Positions 8,401 to 16,780 are shown, counted from the stretch's first letter. The stretch: DNA of 64,000 bases from Treponema sp. (GCA_016290995.1 JAEEVR010000002.1:104080-168079); one strand, 5' to 3'. Notes: a model not told the origin generated them from the letters alone. Numbers and translations are program-made.

Positions 8401-9573
8401 TTACTTTACAGACTGAATGGCTACGAATTCCCACTGGCCAGTCTTGTTGTTGGCGTGCTTAACGTAAGCCACGTCGCGCTTGGCGTCGCCAGTTTCGTTA
8501 AACTCGATCAAGCCTGTAATTCCGTTGTAGCGAACCTTGGGCAAAGCCTTTTTGATGTCGGAGCCTTTTGTAGATCCGGCGATCTTAACCGCTTCGAGAG
8601 CGACAAAGTAAGCGTCGTAAGCCATTACAGGGTTGGCGGCTACGATGTCGTTTCCGCCGTTGTCGGTCAAGCGGCCGGCGTCGGCGTTGAGCCATTCGCG
8701 GAAGTTTGAAACGAATGTGGCGATGTCGGCGTCTTCGGCGCCTTCGGCAAAGAAGGTTGTTACATTGATGTCAACGTTTGTTCCCTTTACGGCTCCCAAG
8801 ATTACGTTTGAGTCCCATGTGTCGCCGGCCAAAATCGGGATGCCAAGGTTCTGAGTGTTGGCCTGCTCGATGATGAGGGCGGCGGCTTCTGTTGAAACCG
8901 GGGCGCAGAAAACGCTGGCCTTTTGGTTCTTGGCGTTTGTTACGTAAGCGGCAAAGTCGCTTGTTCCTTCGGGGAATGTTTCAAAAACAACCTCGCCGCC
9001 GAGCTTTTTGAAGGCCTCTGTAAAGTAGTTTGAAAGGCCTACAGAGTAGTCGTCGCCTAGTTTGGCCAATACATAGGCTTTCTTTGCCTTGAACTTGTCA
9101 ACGGCAAAGTTGGCCAATACTGTTCCCTGGAAAGGATCAAGGAAGCAAATGCGGAAATAGTGGTCGTTGCCCAAAGTTACCTGCGGGTTTGTGCAAGTAA
9201 CGCCGATGGCCGGAATGTCGGCGGCGGCGAATGTGTCGCTGGCGGCGATTGAAACGCCAGATCCGTATGAGCCGAGAACGACGGAAACTCCCTTTGAAAC
9301 CAATTCGCTGGCGGCTGTAACGGCCTTGTCGTTTGAAGACTCGTTGTCAACGCGAACCAACTCTACTTTGTATTCTTTTCCGCCTACGTTTACTTTAGGC
9401 ATAACTTCGTTAGCGTAGATGGCTCCCAAAGTTTCCTGCTTTCCGCCAGCGCCGTTGTCGCCGGAAGCGGGCTCGTAGATTCCGATTTTTACGACTGAAT
9501 CCTTAGATCCGCCGCAAGAAGCGAGAGCGAAAAGAGCGCAAGCTCCCATCGCCGCAAGAACGATTTTTTTCAT
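8401..9573 (-). CDS. livJ: Branched-chain amino-acid ABC transporter, substrate-binding lipoprotein
   Basis: 390 residues from ATG 9573, chosen because GGAGG lies nine bases upstream and because it exposes a clean lipoprotein signal, MKKIVLAAMGACALFALASC, with Cys20 lipidated. The rest is a type-I periplasmic binding protein of the Leu/Ile/Val family: VVKIGIYEPASGDNGAGGKQ, GVSVVLGSYGSGVSIAASD, YVLAKLGDDYSVGLSNYF, VMAYDAYFVALEAV. First gene of livJHMGF. Amino-acid specificity is inferred from the family only. Confidence 0.94.
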   Translation of the reverse strand: MKKIVLAAMGACALFALASCGGSKDSVVKIGIYEPASGDNGAGGKQETLGAIYANEVMPKVNVGGKEYKVELVRVDNESSNDKAVTAASELVSKGVSVVLGSYGSGVSIAASDTFAAADIPAIGVTCTNPQVTLGNDHYFRICFLDPFQGTVLANFAVDKFKAKKAYVLAKLGDDYSVGLSNYFTEAFKKLGGEVVFETFPEGTSDFAAYVTNAKNQKASVFCAPVSTEAAALIIEQANTQNLGIPILAGDTWDSNVILGAVKGTNVDINVTTFFAEGAEDADIATFVSNFREWLNADAGRLTDNGGNDIVAANPVMAYDAYFVALEAVKIAGSTKGSDIKKALPKVRYNGITGLIEFNETGDAKRDVAYVKHANNKTGQWEFVAIQSVK

Positions 9574-9655
9574 TTTTTTATCCTCCGAGAATTTTAAAAA
9601 AAATGGCGCGACGCGCACGAGTGTTATTCTGCGCTCCACGCCTTTGGTTCTTTCT

Positions 9656-9684
9656 ATAATAGCGCTAGTTTAAGAATCCGTCAA
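9656..9684 (-). promoter_or_regulatory. Sigma70-type promoter of liv operon
   Basis: Minus strand TTGACG (9679-9684), 17-base spacer, TATTAT (9656-9661). Predicted leader about 75 bases to ATG 9573, containing GGAGG. The -35 box lies only eight bases downstream of the preceding AAA-gene stop, so no separate terminator is visible for that gene. Confidence 0.75.
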
Positions 9685-9691
9685 TATCCCG

Positions 9692-10843
9692 CTATAGAGC
9701 GCGAATAGCGGCCTCAACGTCGTCCAAGGTGAACTCGGAGCGGCCGGCTTGGCTGGCCAAAAGAGCCGCCTTGTTCAAGACGCTTTCGATTTTGGCGCAA
9801 GAAAAGCCGTCAAAAAGCTGGGCAAGCTTTTGGTCGCTGCAAGAGGCGGCTCGTTTTTTGGCCCCAGTGTACTTTTGGACAAGCTGGACTCTGGCGGCGG
9901 CGTCAGGGTAAGGAACCTTAAAGCGCGCGTCAAAGCGGCCGGGGCGAATCAAAGCCGGGTCCAGCGCCTGAACGCTGTTTGTGGCCGCGACGACCAAAAC
10001 GCCTTTTGTCGGCTCAAAGCCGTCAAGTTCGTTCAACAAGGCTGTGACGATGCGGGTGTTCTCGGTTTCGATGGCGCTTCCCGAATAATTGCGCCTTGTT
10101 CCGATTCCGTCAAACTCGTCGATAAAGACAATGCAGGGAGCGCGGCGGCGGGCTTTGGCAAAAAGCAGTTTTACTTTGAGCGGGCCGATCGCCATGAACA
10201 TAGACTCAAAGTCTGTGGCCTTGGCCGGAATAAAGTTTACGCTGGCCTCGCCCGCCAAAGCCTTGGCGAACAAGGTTTTTCCGTTGCCCGGCTCGCCTTC
10301 AAGCAATATGCCTTTGGGGAGGCGCACTCCCTTCTTTTCCCATTCGCGCGGATTTTTCATTATTTGCATGACTTGCGCCATGTCGCTTTTAAGCTGGTCC
10401 ATGCCGACAACGTCGTCGAACTTTACGCCGGTTTTGCGGACGACCTTAAATGTGTTTGGCGAAATGAATTTTCTAAAAACGCCTATGATTATAACAAAGA
10501 AAACGCCGTAAAAGAGAATGTCCAACGCCAGCGACACTAGCTGGGCCGCGGACTTTTCGCTTTTGACAACGACGCCCTTGCGCAATAAGAATTCTTTTAA
10601 AGTGGGACTGTCGGGATTTTGGGTTTTAAAATGATTTCCGTCCGAGTCCTCAAAATAGATTTGGTCTTCGGCGATTTTGACGCTGGCGATTTTGGCGCCG
10701 GAAACAGTTCCGCCCTCAACTTGGGCGTAAAAGTCCGCGTAAGGGACTTCTTGGATTTTTGCGGAGAAATAATAATCGTAGAAAAAAATTCCGCCTGCCA
10801 GCAATATGGCAAGCGGAATTATGAATTTAGCCTTAAGCTTCAT
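9692..10843 (-). CDS. FtsH-like membrane AAA ATPase lacking the peptidase domain
   Basis: 383 residues in FtsH order: TM1 (7-22), a periplasmic segment of about 75 residues, TM2 (103-123), the linker RKTGVKFDDVVGMDQLK, then an AAA module with Walker A GEPGNGKT (183-190), pore loop ESMFMAIG, Walker B CIVFIDEFDG (237-246) and second-region-of-homology RPGRFD with Arg300 and Arg303. The protein stops after the AAA lid; the M41 peptidase with its HEXXH zinc site, normally a further 200 residues or more, is absent. All ATPase residues look intact, so it is not simply decayed. It may act as an unfoldase or chaperone, or partner a full FtsH. It follows metQ by 20 bases and may be co-transcribed. Confidence 0.85.
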   Translation of the reverse strand: MKLKAKFIIPLAILLAGGIFFYDYYFSAKIQEVPYADFYAQVEGGTVSGAKIASVKIAEDQIYFEDSDGNHFKTQNPDSPTLKEFLLRKGVVVKSEKSAAQLVSLALDILFYGVFFVIIIGVFRKFISPNTFKVVRKTGVKFDDVVGMDQLKSDMAQVMQIMKNPREWEKKGVRLPKGILLEGEPGNGKTLFAKALAGEASVNFIPAKATDFESMFMAIGPLKVKLLFAKARRRAPCIVFIDEFDGIGTRRNYSGSAIETENTRIVTALLNELDGFEPTKGVLVVAATNSVQALDPALIRPGRFDARFKVPYPDAAARVQLVQKYTGAKKRAASCSDQKLAQLFDGFSCAKIESVLNKAALLASQAGRSEFTLDDVEAAIRAL

Positions 10844-10863
10844 TCAAGAAACTGTTCCAAGAC

Positions 10864-11658
10864 TTAGAAAGCCGCGACGACTTCGCCGTTGGGGAAAGTC
10901 TTTTTGATCCAATCCTTTACTTTCTGGCTCTGCAAGGCCTGAACGAGGGCTGTAACGCGGGGATCCTTTTCGTTGCCTTTCTTTACAACGATGATGTTAA
11001 CATACGGAGAATCCTTTCCTTCAACGAAAAGTCCGTCTTTGGCGGCTGAAAGGCCCGCGGGAATCGCGTAGTTTCCGTTGATTGTGGCGGCGTCAACGTC
11101 GGCCAAAACGCGCGGAAGGCTTGCGGCGTCAGTTTCGATGAACTGAAGCTTTTTGTCGTTCTTTACTACGTCAAGCGGAGTGGCTGTGATTCCGGCCTTT
11201 TTGTCAAGGGTGATCAAGCCGGCGGCCTGCAACAAGAGCAAGGCGCGTCCGCCGTTTGTCGGGTCGTTGGGAATGGCGATCTTAGCCTTGGCGGGAAGGT
11301 CGGCCAATTTCTTGTACTTCTTTGAATACAAGGCGAAAGGCTCGATGTGAACGCCGCCGGCGTTTACAAGGTGGTAGCCCTTGTCCTTGTTTGTGGCTTC
11401 CATGTAGGGAGTGTGCTGGTCAAAGTTGGCGTCAAGCTCGCCAGACTCAAGGGCGTCGTTCAAGATAACGTAGTCTGTCATCTCGCGGATGTCAAGCTTG
11501 TAGCCTTTGGCTTCTACATCAGCCTTTACCAATTCAAGGAGCTGTACGTGCGGAACGGGAGTCGCGCCGATTACGAGCGGACCGTCTTTCTTGTTCTTTT
11601 TGGCGAATACCGAAGCGGCGGCCAAGAGAACCAATGCTGTCAAAAGAATCTTTTTCAT
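10864..11658 (-). CDS. metQ: Methionine ABC transporter, substrate-binding protein MetQ
   Basis: 264 residues of the NlpA/MetQ family: LVIGATPVPHVQLLELV, DYVILNDALESGELDANFDQH, IAIPNDPTNGGRALLLLQ and TINGNYAIPAGL are characteristic. The signal peptide (MKKILLTALVLLAAASVFAK) has no Cys, so unlike many MetQ proteins it is not a lipoprotein and is probably released by signal peptidase I. GGAGG precedes ATG 11658. It has its own strong promoter and is separated from metI by 111 bases, so the binding protein can be made independently of the metNI transporter. Confidence 0.93.
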   Translation of the reverse strand: MKKILLTALVLLAAASVFAKKNKKDGPLVIGATPVPHVQLLELVKADVEAKGYKLDIREMTDYVILNDALESGELDANFDQHTPYMEATNKDKGYHLVNAGGVHIEPFALYSKKYKKLADLPAKAKIAIPNDPTNGGRALLLLQAAGLITLDKKAGITATPLDVVKNDKKLQFIETDAASLPRVLADVDAATINGNYAIPAGLSAAKDGLFVEGKDSPYVNIIVVKKGNEKDPRVTALVQALQSQKVKDWIKKTFPNGEVVAAF

Positions 11659-11696
11659 TTTATTACCTCCATTTCCTAGCGGAAAAGTATGTTTTA

Positions 11697-11725
11697 TTTA
11701 TACCGATTTAAGCTTTTATTGTCAA
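11697..11725 (-). promoter_or_regulatory. Sigma70-type promoter of metQ
   Basis: Minus strand TTGACA (11720-11725), exactly 17 bases, TATAAA (11697-11702). The leader is only about 30 bases, too short for a SAM riboswitch. Confidence 0.82.
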
Positions 11726-11769
11726 GCGCTTTTTTAAAAAAAACAAATTTTTTTTGCAAAAGTAACAGA

Positions 11770-12420
11770 TTAGCGAGAAGCCAGCATTTTGTTGGAAATT
11801 CTCGTTCCCACAAACTGTATCGCCTCAACCAAGACCAAAATTACGATTACCGACCAGAACATTACGTCAGTCCTAAAGCGCTGGTAGCCGTAGCGGATCG
11901 CAAGGTCTCCCAAGCCGCCGCCGCCAATCGCTCCGGCCATGGCCGAATATCCGATTAAGTTTATAATTGTAAGCGTGACGCCCGAAACAATCGAAGGCAT
12001 CGCCTCGGGAATCAAAACCTTAAAGATTATCTGGCGGTTTTGGCTGCCCATCGCGCGGGCGGCCTTTACCACTTCTGGATCGACTTCGTTAAGGGCGCTT
12101 TCGATAACGCGGGCTACAAAGGGAGCGGCGGCGATGCTTAAGGGCACGATTGTAGCCACCGTTCCGATGCTGGTTCCCAAAATCAAGCGGGACAAGGGAA
12201 AGAGCAAAATCATCAAGATGATAAAGGGGAACGAGCGCAACACGTTAACCACGCGGCTTATGATCGCGTTTAGCTTTTTTTTGGGCGTGATGCCGCTGGG
12301 GCCTGTCATGCACAAAAGGATTCCCAAAGGAAAACCCAGCAAGGTTGAGAACAAGGTACTAAAGACAACCATTTCCAAAGTTTGCAATGTCGCTTTTGAA
12401 ACAAGTGTGAATATTTGCAT
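11770..12420 (-). CDS. metI: Methionine ABC transporter, permease MetI
   Basis: 216 residues with five hydrophobic segments. NVLRSFPFIILMILLFPLSR and the EAA-type loop EVVKAARAMGSQNRQIIFKVLIPEAMPSI are typical of MetI, as is YSAMAGAIGGGGLGDLAIRYGYQRF. Start overlaps the metN stop by one base (TAATG). Works with MetN as the inner-membrane D-/L-methionine importer. Confidence 0.95.
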   Translation of the reverse strand: MQIFTLVSKATLQTLEMVVFSTLFSTLLGFPLGILLCMTGPSGITPKKKLNAIISRVVNVLRSFPFIILMILLFPLSRLILGTSIGTVATIVPLSIAAAPFVARVIESALNEVDPEVVKAARAMGSQNRQIIFKVLIPEAMPSIVSGVTLTIINLIGYSAMAGAIGGGGLGDLAIRYGYQRFRTDVMFWSVIVILVLVEAIQFVGTRISNKMLASR

Positions 12421-13412
12421 TACTCTTCCTCCACAATGACGCCGCGGTCTTTTAAGAAAGCGACGGCCTTTTGCAATTCGTTGCCGCTGATGTCGGCGCG
12501 CAAAACGCCGACCTTTTTGCTTTGAACGTCTTGGATGCCGCCGCCGCGAATGTTTACTTCTATGTCAAACTTCTTTATCAATTCGTTTACAAGCGGCTCG
12601 TCGGTTTTGGGGCCTTCAAAGCGCAAGACGTATCCGCCCTTTTGGTCCGACCACTGAACGTAGTTGGCCGCGCGGATGTTGGCCATAAACTCTTTTGTGA
12701 TCGCGGCTTTTGGCTGGGTGAAAATCTGGGCTACGCTTCCCTCTTCCACCACGCGGCCTTCGTCCAAAACGCTTACAAGCGAGCAAGCGTCGCGCACGAC
12801 TTCCATTTGATGGGTGATCATCACGACCGTAAGGTTCATCTTTTTTTGCAAGTCTTTGATCAAGTCCAAAATCGCTCGCGTCGTTTGCGGGTCAAGGGCG
12901 CTTGTGGCCTCGTCGCAAAAAAGAATGCTGGGATAGTTGGCAAGGGCGCGGGCAATGGCGACGCGCTGCTTTTGTCCGCCCGAAAGCGAGCTGATCTTTG
13001 CGTCGCCGCGGCCGCCAAGCCCTACCAATTCCAAAAGCTCTTCCACGCGGGTCTTGATTTTGTCCTTGGGCGTTTTGCAAATTTCCAAAGGATAGGCGAT
13101 GTTGCCCGCGGCCGTGCGGGAACTGAACAAGTTGAAATTTTGGAAAATCATTCCGGCGTGGCGGCGCTGCTCGATCAAGTCGTACTTTGAAAGGTTGTCA
13201 ACGCGCTTGTCGTCGTACCAAACGGCTCCGTTGTCGGGCCGCTCAAGCAGGCTTATAAGGCGGACAAGGGTTGATTTTCCCGCGCCGCTTTTTCCGATGA
13301 TTCCGTAGATTGTGTTTGAAGGAATTTCAAGGCTTACGCCGTTTACCGCTCGCACCAACGTTCCGTCGGCAAGATGGTATTCCTTTTGAAGGTTTTCTAG
13401 CTTTATGGACAT
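12420..13412 (-). CDS. metN: Methionine ABC transporter, ATPase MetN
   Basis: 330 residues: ATPase domain (1-245) with Walker A GKSGAGKST, signature SLSGGQKQRVAIARAL and Walker B ILFCDEATSALDP, then a C-terminal NIL/ACT-like domain (about 260-330) that in MetN senses methionine and inhibits transport. GAGAGGA precedes ATG 13412. Only 13 bases separate it from the acyltransferase gene upstream, so metNI is probably part of the same transcript as the glycosyltransferase and acyltransferase. Confidence 0.95.
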   Translation of the reverse strand: MSIKLENLQKEYHLADGTLVRAVNGVSLEIPSNTIYGIIGKSGAGKSTLVRLISLLERPDNGAVWYDDKRVDNLSKYDLIEQRRHAGMIFQNFNLFSSRTAAGNIAYPLEICKTPKDKIKTRVEELLELVGLGGRGDAKISSLSGGQKQRVAIARALANYPSILFCDEATSALDPQTTRAILDLIKDLQKKMNLTVVMITHQMEVVRDACSLVSVLDEGRVVEEGSVAQIFTQPKAAITKEFMANIRAANYVQWSDQKGGYVLRFEGPKTDEPLVNELIKKFDIEVNIRGGGIQDVQSKKVGVLRADISGNELQKAVAFLKDRGVIVEEE

Positions 13413-13425
13413 TTACGATCCTCTC

Positions 13426-14331
13426 TTACTTGTCTTTGCTTTCTTTACCGCCAGCCTGCTCCGCTAAGTAAGCGTCGTAGCCTTTTTGGAAGATTTCTTC
13501 CAAGGTGAACTTGGCGTTTATCGTGTCGGGCTCGCGGCCGTATGTTTCCTTGTAACATTCGCATTGCGCCTTAAAGGCCTCGTCGCGAAGATAGGCGATG
13601 TTTTCCTTGCGGCTAAGCTCGGCCTTGGGGTAAATGGGCTTTAAGACGTGGATTTCGCCGCGCTTTCGCTTAAAGAAAAGCTTTTCCAAACCGCGGGGCT
13701 GTCTCCAAGTGATAAAAAGCGGAATGACAGGCACGTTGTTCATCGCGGCGGCGTGAAAGGCTCCGTCCATAAATGGACGAGGCTGCTCGTAGTAAGGCCA
13801 CATTGACTTTTCGGGGAAGAACAAAACCGAGCCGCGCTTTTGGTGAAGAACTTCGTTTACCGCGGCGGTAAATTTTTTCATCGCGCTAAAATTGGAGCTT
13901 AACGGAAAGATTCCGCCGGCGCGCATTACGCTTCCCAAAAGGCCGGTCATATTGTTGAACTCGGCGACGACGATGTAAAGCTTGTGGCCCCAGCAGGCCC
14001 AGCGCGACATTTCGTTGTCAAGGTTGTGGACGTGGTTGCAGACAAAGACGCAGTTTTTTATTCCGCGCAAATTCTTTCTTCCGTAGTAGCCGTCGCCGAT
14101 CAAACACCAGCAGCCGGGCCTGGCCAAAGCGAAAAAGGACGAGCGAATTAAAAGCGTTCCAAGATTGTTAAGAAAGCCCTTTCGCTTGTACTGAAAGTTT
14201 TCGTCAACGCGCTGCATCAAGCGCCAGTCGGGCTCTTGAATTTCGCAGTTGTAGTTACCCTTTTGTTCGGCAATCTTTATGTTTTTTTGCTGCTCCTCAT
14301 AGGGAAGCTGCTCAACTCCGGCGTATTTCAC
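13426..14331 (-). CDS. PlsC-like lysophospholipid/glycerol acyltransferase
   Basis: 301 residues from GTG 14331, chosen over ATG 14358 because it gives a 4-base GTGA overlap with the upstream stop and follows AAGGATGG. The acyltransferase motifs are present but variant: HVHNLD supplies the HX4D catalytic pair, FFPEKSMWP replaces the usual FPEGTR, and VPVIPLFI matches motif IV. It may acylate lysophosphatidate or a glycolipid made by the adjacent glycosyltransferase; the substrate is inference. The N-terminal 60 residues are polar and have no transmembrane segment. Confidence 0.8.
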   Translation of the reverse strand: MKYAGVEQLPYEEQQKNIKIAEQKGNYNCEIQEPDWRLMQRVDENFQYKRKGFLNNLGTLLIRSSFFALARPGCWCLIGDGYYGRKNLRGIKNCVFVCNHVHNLDNEMSRWACWGHKLYIVVAEFNNMTGLLGSVMRAGGIFPLSSNFSAMKKFTAAVNEVLHQKRGSVLFFPEKSMWPYYEQPRPFMDGAFHAAAMNNVPVIPLFITWRQPRGLEKLFFKRKRGEIHVLKPIYPKAELSRKENIAYLRDEAFKAQCECYKETYGREPDTINAKFTLEEIFQKGYDAYLAEQAGGKESKDK

Positions 14332-15677
14332 TGTTCCATCCTTTCGACTTGAATCCAACTTTGCTTGGCCTTTTTGTGAGTCAAAAGCAAGTAATATGAC
14401 TCAATGTAAAATTGAGCGTACTGGGTGATGTAAAAGGGATTTACAATCAACGCAAAAAGCTTTTCAAAGACGCTAATCGTGTACATCGCGCGGTCTTCGA
14501 CAAAGGCGATGGCTGTGTAAAAGAAAAGCGTTCCGTACAAGACTAAGATGATTTTTATCGCGCTATGGAGCGAAAACCAATCCAAAGTTTGCAGCGCGAA
14601 AAACTTGTAGGCCGCGTCGGCCAAAAAAGCCAAGGCGCATACAGCCGTTCCCGCAAAGTAAATGTAAAGCGGAATAAACGAAAAGAGATAGTCAAAGCAG
14701 CCCCAAAAATTGCCCGAAACGACTTCGGCCTGCTTAGGGTCGCGCTCCACAGAAGTCTTGCTTCCGCTAAAAAAGTCGCGGACGTATTTCCAGAATTTTT
14801 TTGAAACTTCCTTTCCGTATTTTACGCCAACCTGAGCGTAGCCCATAAGCCAGCGGCGGCGGCGGGCGTTGCAGCTGCGGAGCGAAATGCCCTCCTCCGT
14901 ATAGGTGACGGCGTACTCGTAATAATAGCTGGCCCAATTGTTCAGGAGAGCGGTTACGGTAAGCTCAAAGTCTTCGGTCATCGATCGGTAGGGCCAGCCG
15001 CCCATTTGCTGGACCAAGTCACGGCGGACCATAATGCCGGTTCCGCAAATAGTGTTGGACATGTTGCGCTCGCTTCTAAAGCAGTTTCCCATTTTGTCAA
15101 GGAAGGTGTAAGTGAGCGCGTTGCAGTTTACCGCCCAGGAACGATATTTTTTTCCGTACAAATAATTCTTTACCATGCGCTTGCCCAAAATTATTTGCTT
15201 GTCCAAAACAAGCGCGTTGTTCATTTCCATCACAAAGTTGGCGTCAACGATGTTGTCAGCGTCAACGATTGCAAAGGCCGCGTAGCTGTTTTTGGAATCG
15301 CTCAAAAGGTCTTGCAAAATTCCGTCAAGCGCCTGGCCCTTGCATGTTTGGTTGGGAACGACTTTTGAGTAAGTGTTTTTGTATGTGGCCGCAAGCTGAA
15401 TGTTGGGGTCGGCCTCGTCTCCGACGACGACGTATGTGTCGTAAAAATCTTTGTCGTAGGTTTGGGCGGCCAGGCTGTCAAGCAAGACGCGAAGGCCTTT
15501 TTCGTTTTTGGCCGGAACGATAACGGCCAATTTATTTTTTGTGGGATTTTCAAAATGCTTTGGCCGCTTTAGGCCTGCGATGTAATAGCGAATTCGCGGC
15601 AAGTACAAAACAAAGGAGAGAACGCAGATAAAAACGTAGACGTTGAACAAAAATTCCGCTTGAAAAGAATTAAGCAT
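14328..15677 (-). CDS. Membrane glycosyltransferase family 2
   Basis: 449 residues. An N-terminal membrane segment (about 8-27) is followed by a GT2 domain: KLAVIVPAKNEKGLRVLLDSL, a DADN metal-binding motif, GTGIMVRRDLV, a TEDFELT catalytic-base motif and RRRRWLMGY equivalent to (Q/R)XXRW. At least four transmembrane segments follow (about 325-425). This is the processive-GT2 layout; the product could be a surface polysaccharide or glycolipid. The acyltransferase overlapping its 3' end suggests the two act on one molecule. No Shine-Dalgarno sequence precedes ATG 15677 and the -10 box ends six bases upstream, predicting a leaderless mRNA. Confidence 0.85.
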   Translation of the reverse strand: MLNSFQAEFLFNVYVFICVLSFVLYLPRIRYYIAGLKRPKHFENPTKNKLAVIVPAKNEKGLRVLLDSLAAQTYDKDFYDTYVVVGDEADPNIQLAATYKNTYSKVVPNQTCKGQALDGILQDLLSDSKNSYAAFAIVDADNIVDANFVMEMNNALVLDKQIILGKRMVKNYLYGKKYRSWAVNCNALTYTFLDKMGNCFRSERNMSNTICGTGIMVRRDLVQQMGGWPYRSMTEDFELTVTALLNNWASYYYEYAVTYTEEGISLRSCNARRRRWLMGYAQVGVKYGKEVSKKFWKYVRDFFSGSKTSVERDPKQAEVVSGNFWGCFDYLFSFIPLYIYFAGTAVCALAFLADAAYKFFALQTLDWFSLHSAIKIILVLYGTLFFYTAIAFVEDRAMYTISVFEKLFALIVNPFYITQYAQFYIESYYLLLTHKKAKQSWIQVERMEQ

Positions 15678-15688
15678 TTCAATAGAAT
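15660..15688 (+). promoter_or_regulatory. Promoter of the exported TPR-like protein gene
   Basis: Plus strand TTGAAA (15660-15665), 17-base spacer, TAGAAT (15683-15688). Leader about 34 bases with TGAGG before ATG 15729. Overlaps the divergent glycosyltransferase promoter, so the two cannot be occupied together. Confidence 0.65.
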
Positions 15689-15712
15689 AATTTAATCGAC
15701 GTAAAAAGTCAA
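15684..15712 (-). promoter_or_regulatory. Promoter of glycosyltransferase operon (leaderless geometry)
   Basis: Minus strand TTGACT (15707-15712), 17-base spacer, TATTCT (15684-15689), then six bases to ATG 15677. Its -10 box overlaps almost completely the -10 box of the divergent gene. Confidence 0.7.
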
Positions 15713-15728
15713 TAATGAGGTATATGAC

Positions 15729-16694
15729 ATGAAAATGACTGGAAAGAAGATAATTTCGGCGGCCCTTTTGATTGTTTTTGCGGGCCTTTTGTTCGCCGAA
15801 AGCGAAGACGAAATGAAAAAGCGCATCCTTAAGAACGCGGACCTTTCGGGAGAAAGCGCCTCGGACCTTATGGCCGCCGACGACGGCGAGGACAAGTTCG
15901 CCAACTCAAAAAACGCGCCAAAGCGGCTTCCGTCGGAATTTCCCCGCGACGTTCCCTACACAAAAGCCGGAGTCGATTTTTGCGAGGCTCACTACGGCCA
16001 TAAAATTTTCAACGAAGAAGGCCGCAAGCGCTACTACGAGGCGAGCGTAAAGGCCGCCGAAGAAATGACGGACGAATACTCAAAATTAATAACGCTTGCC
16101 CGCGCGGACTACTACTACGGCCTTTCGATTATGGAAAGCTTTGACCTTACCAGCTTGGACAACATGGACTTGGGCGACACAAAGTCGACCGAAAGCATAA
16201 ACGACAGGGCCGGCGCCTACTTTGACAAGGCGATTGACGAATGCAACAAAGCGCTCAAAATCAAAAAAGGAAGCGACGGCTACTCCACTTTGGCGCAAGC
16301 GATTTCGATGAACTGCACGGCAAAGAACGTTTCTTACGTTTTGGCCAACGGCCTTAAGGTCCGCGCCAACGCAAAAAAAGCCGTGGCGCTGGATTACTCA
16401 AACGGCTTGGGCCAATTTATGGTCATCGCGCAGGACGCCTACGCTCCCTGGCCCTTCTGCAAGCTTAAGTCAAGCCGCAAGGCCTTGTTGCGCGTGTTGG
16501 ACGACAAGTACATAAGAATCGAACGCTTTGACTACCAAATGATTTATGCCGCGATCGGCTACACTTTCTACAAGCAAAAAAAGTGGGACAAGGCGATTGA
16601 ATGGTACAATAAAATTTTGGAGCTTTATCCCCAAAACTTTGCGGCGCGTCAAATGATTAAAAAAATCCAAGACCGCAAGGCCGGAAAAAAGTGA
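15729..16694 (+). CDS. Exported protein with C-terminal TPR-like repeat, unknown function
   Basis: 321 residues; signal peptide MKMTGKKIISAALLIVFAGLLFA, then an acidic stretch and a mostly helical body. The segment MIYAAIGYTFYKQKKWDKAI to LELYPQNFAARQMI near the C-terminus fits a tetratricopeptide repeat, and the residues around YFDKAIDECNKALKIKKG may form another. TPR proteins usually act as scaffolds. It is transcribed alone, followed by two strong hairpins before a convergent gene. No family name recognised. Confidence 0.8.
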   Translation: MKMTGKKIISAALLIVFAGLLFAESEDEMKKRILKNADLSGESASDLMAADDGEDKFANSKNAPKRLPSEFPRDVPYTKAGVDFCEAHYGHKIFNEEGRKRYYEASVKAAEEMTDEYSKLITLARADYYYGLSIMESFDLTSLDNMDLGDTKSTESINDRAGAYFDKAIDECNKALKIKKGSDGYSTLAQAISMNCTAKNVSYVLANGLKVRANAKKAVALDYSNGLGQFMVIAQDAYAPWPFCKLKSSRKALLRVLDDKYIRIERFDYQMIYAAIGYTFYKQKKWDKAIEWYNKILELYPQNFAARQMIKKIQDRKAGKK

Positions 16695-16698
16695 GCTA

Positions 16699-16775
16699 TT
16701 GCGGCGCGAAAATTGTGTCCGCGCCGCAAAAGGAACGAGTCAAGGCTTTAAGCGCAGCGCGCCTTGACCGTTCCT
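16699..16775. terminator. Two tandem hairpins between convergent genes
   Basis: First hairpin: perfect 10-bp stem (TTGCGGCGCG at 16699-16708 with its complement at 16720-16729). Second hairpin: about 15 bp with one bulge (16731-16746 with 16761-16775). Neither strand has a clear T-tract after the stems, so they are weak as classical terminators but could block read-through in both directions or protect 3' ends. Confidence 0.5.
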
Positions 16776-16780
16776 AAAAA

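Noticed and set aside
9574..9639. Longer start of the liv binding protein at 9639
   Set aside because: It would place 22 charged residues before the lipoprotein signal and ignore the GGAGG at ATG 9573.
9692..10843. Possibility that the FtsH-like gene is frameshifted with its peptidase in another frame
   Set aside because: The bases after the stop contain the liv promoter and then livJ; no HEXXH-encoding frame is found.
11659..11769. SAM riboswitch upstream of metQ
   Set aside because: The predicted leader is about 30 bases; the rest of the gap is A/T-rich sequence upstream of the promoter.
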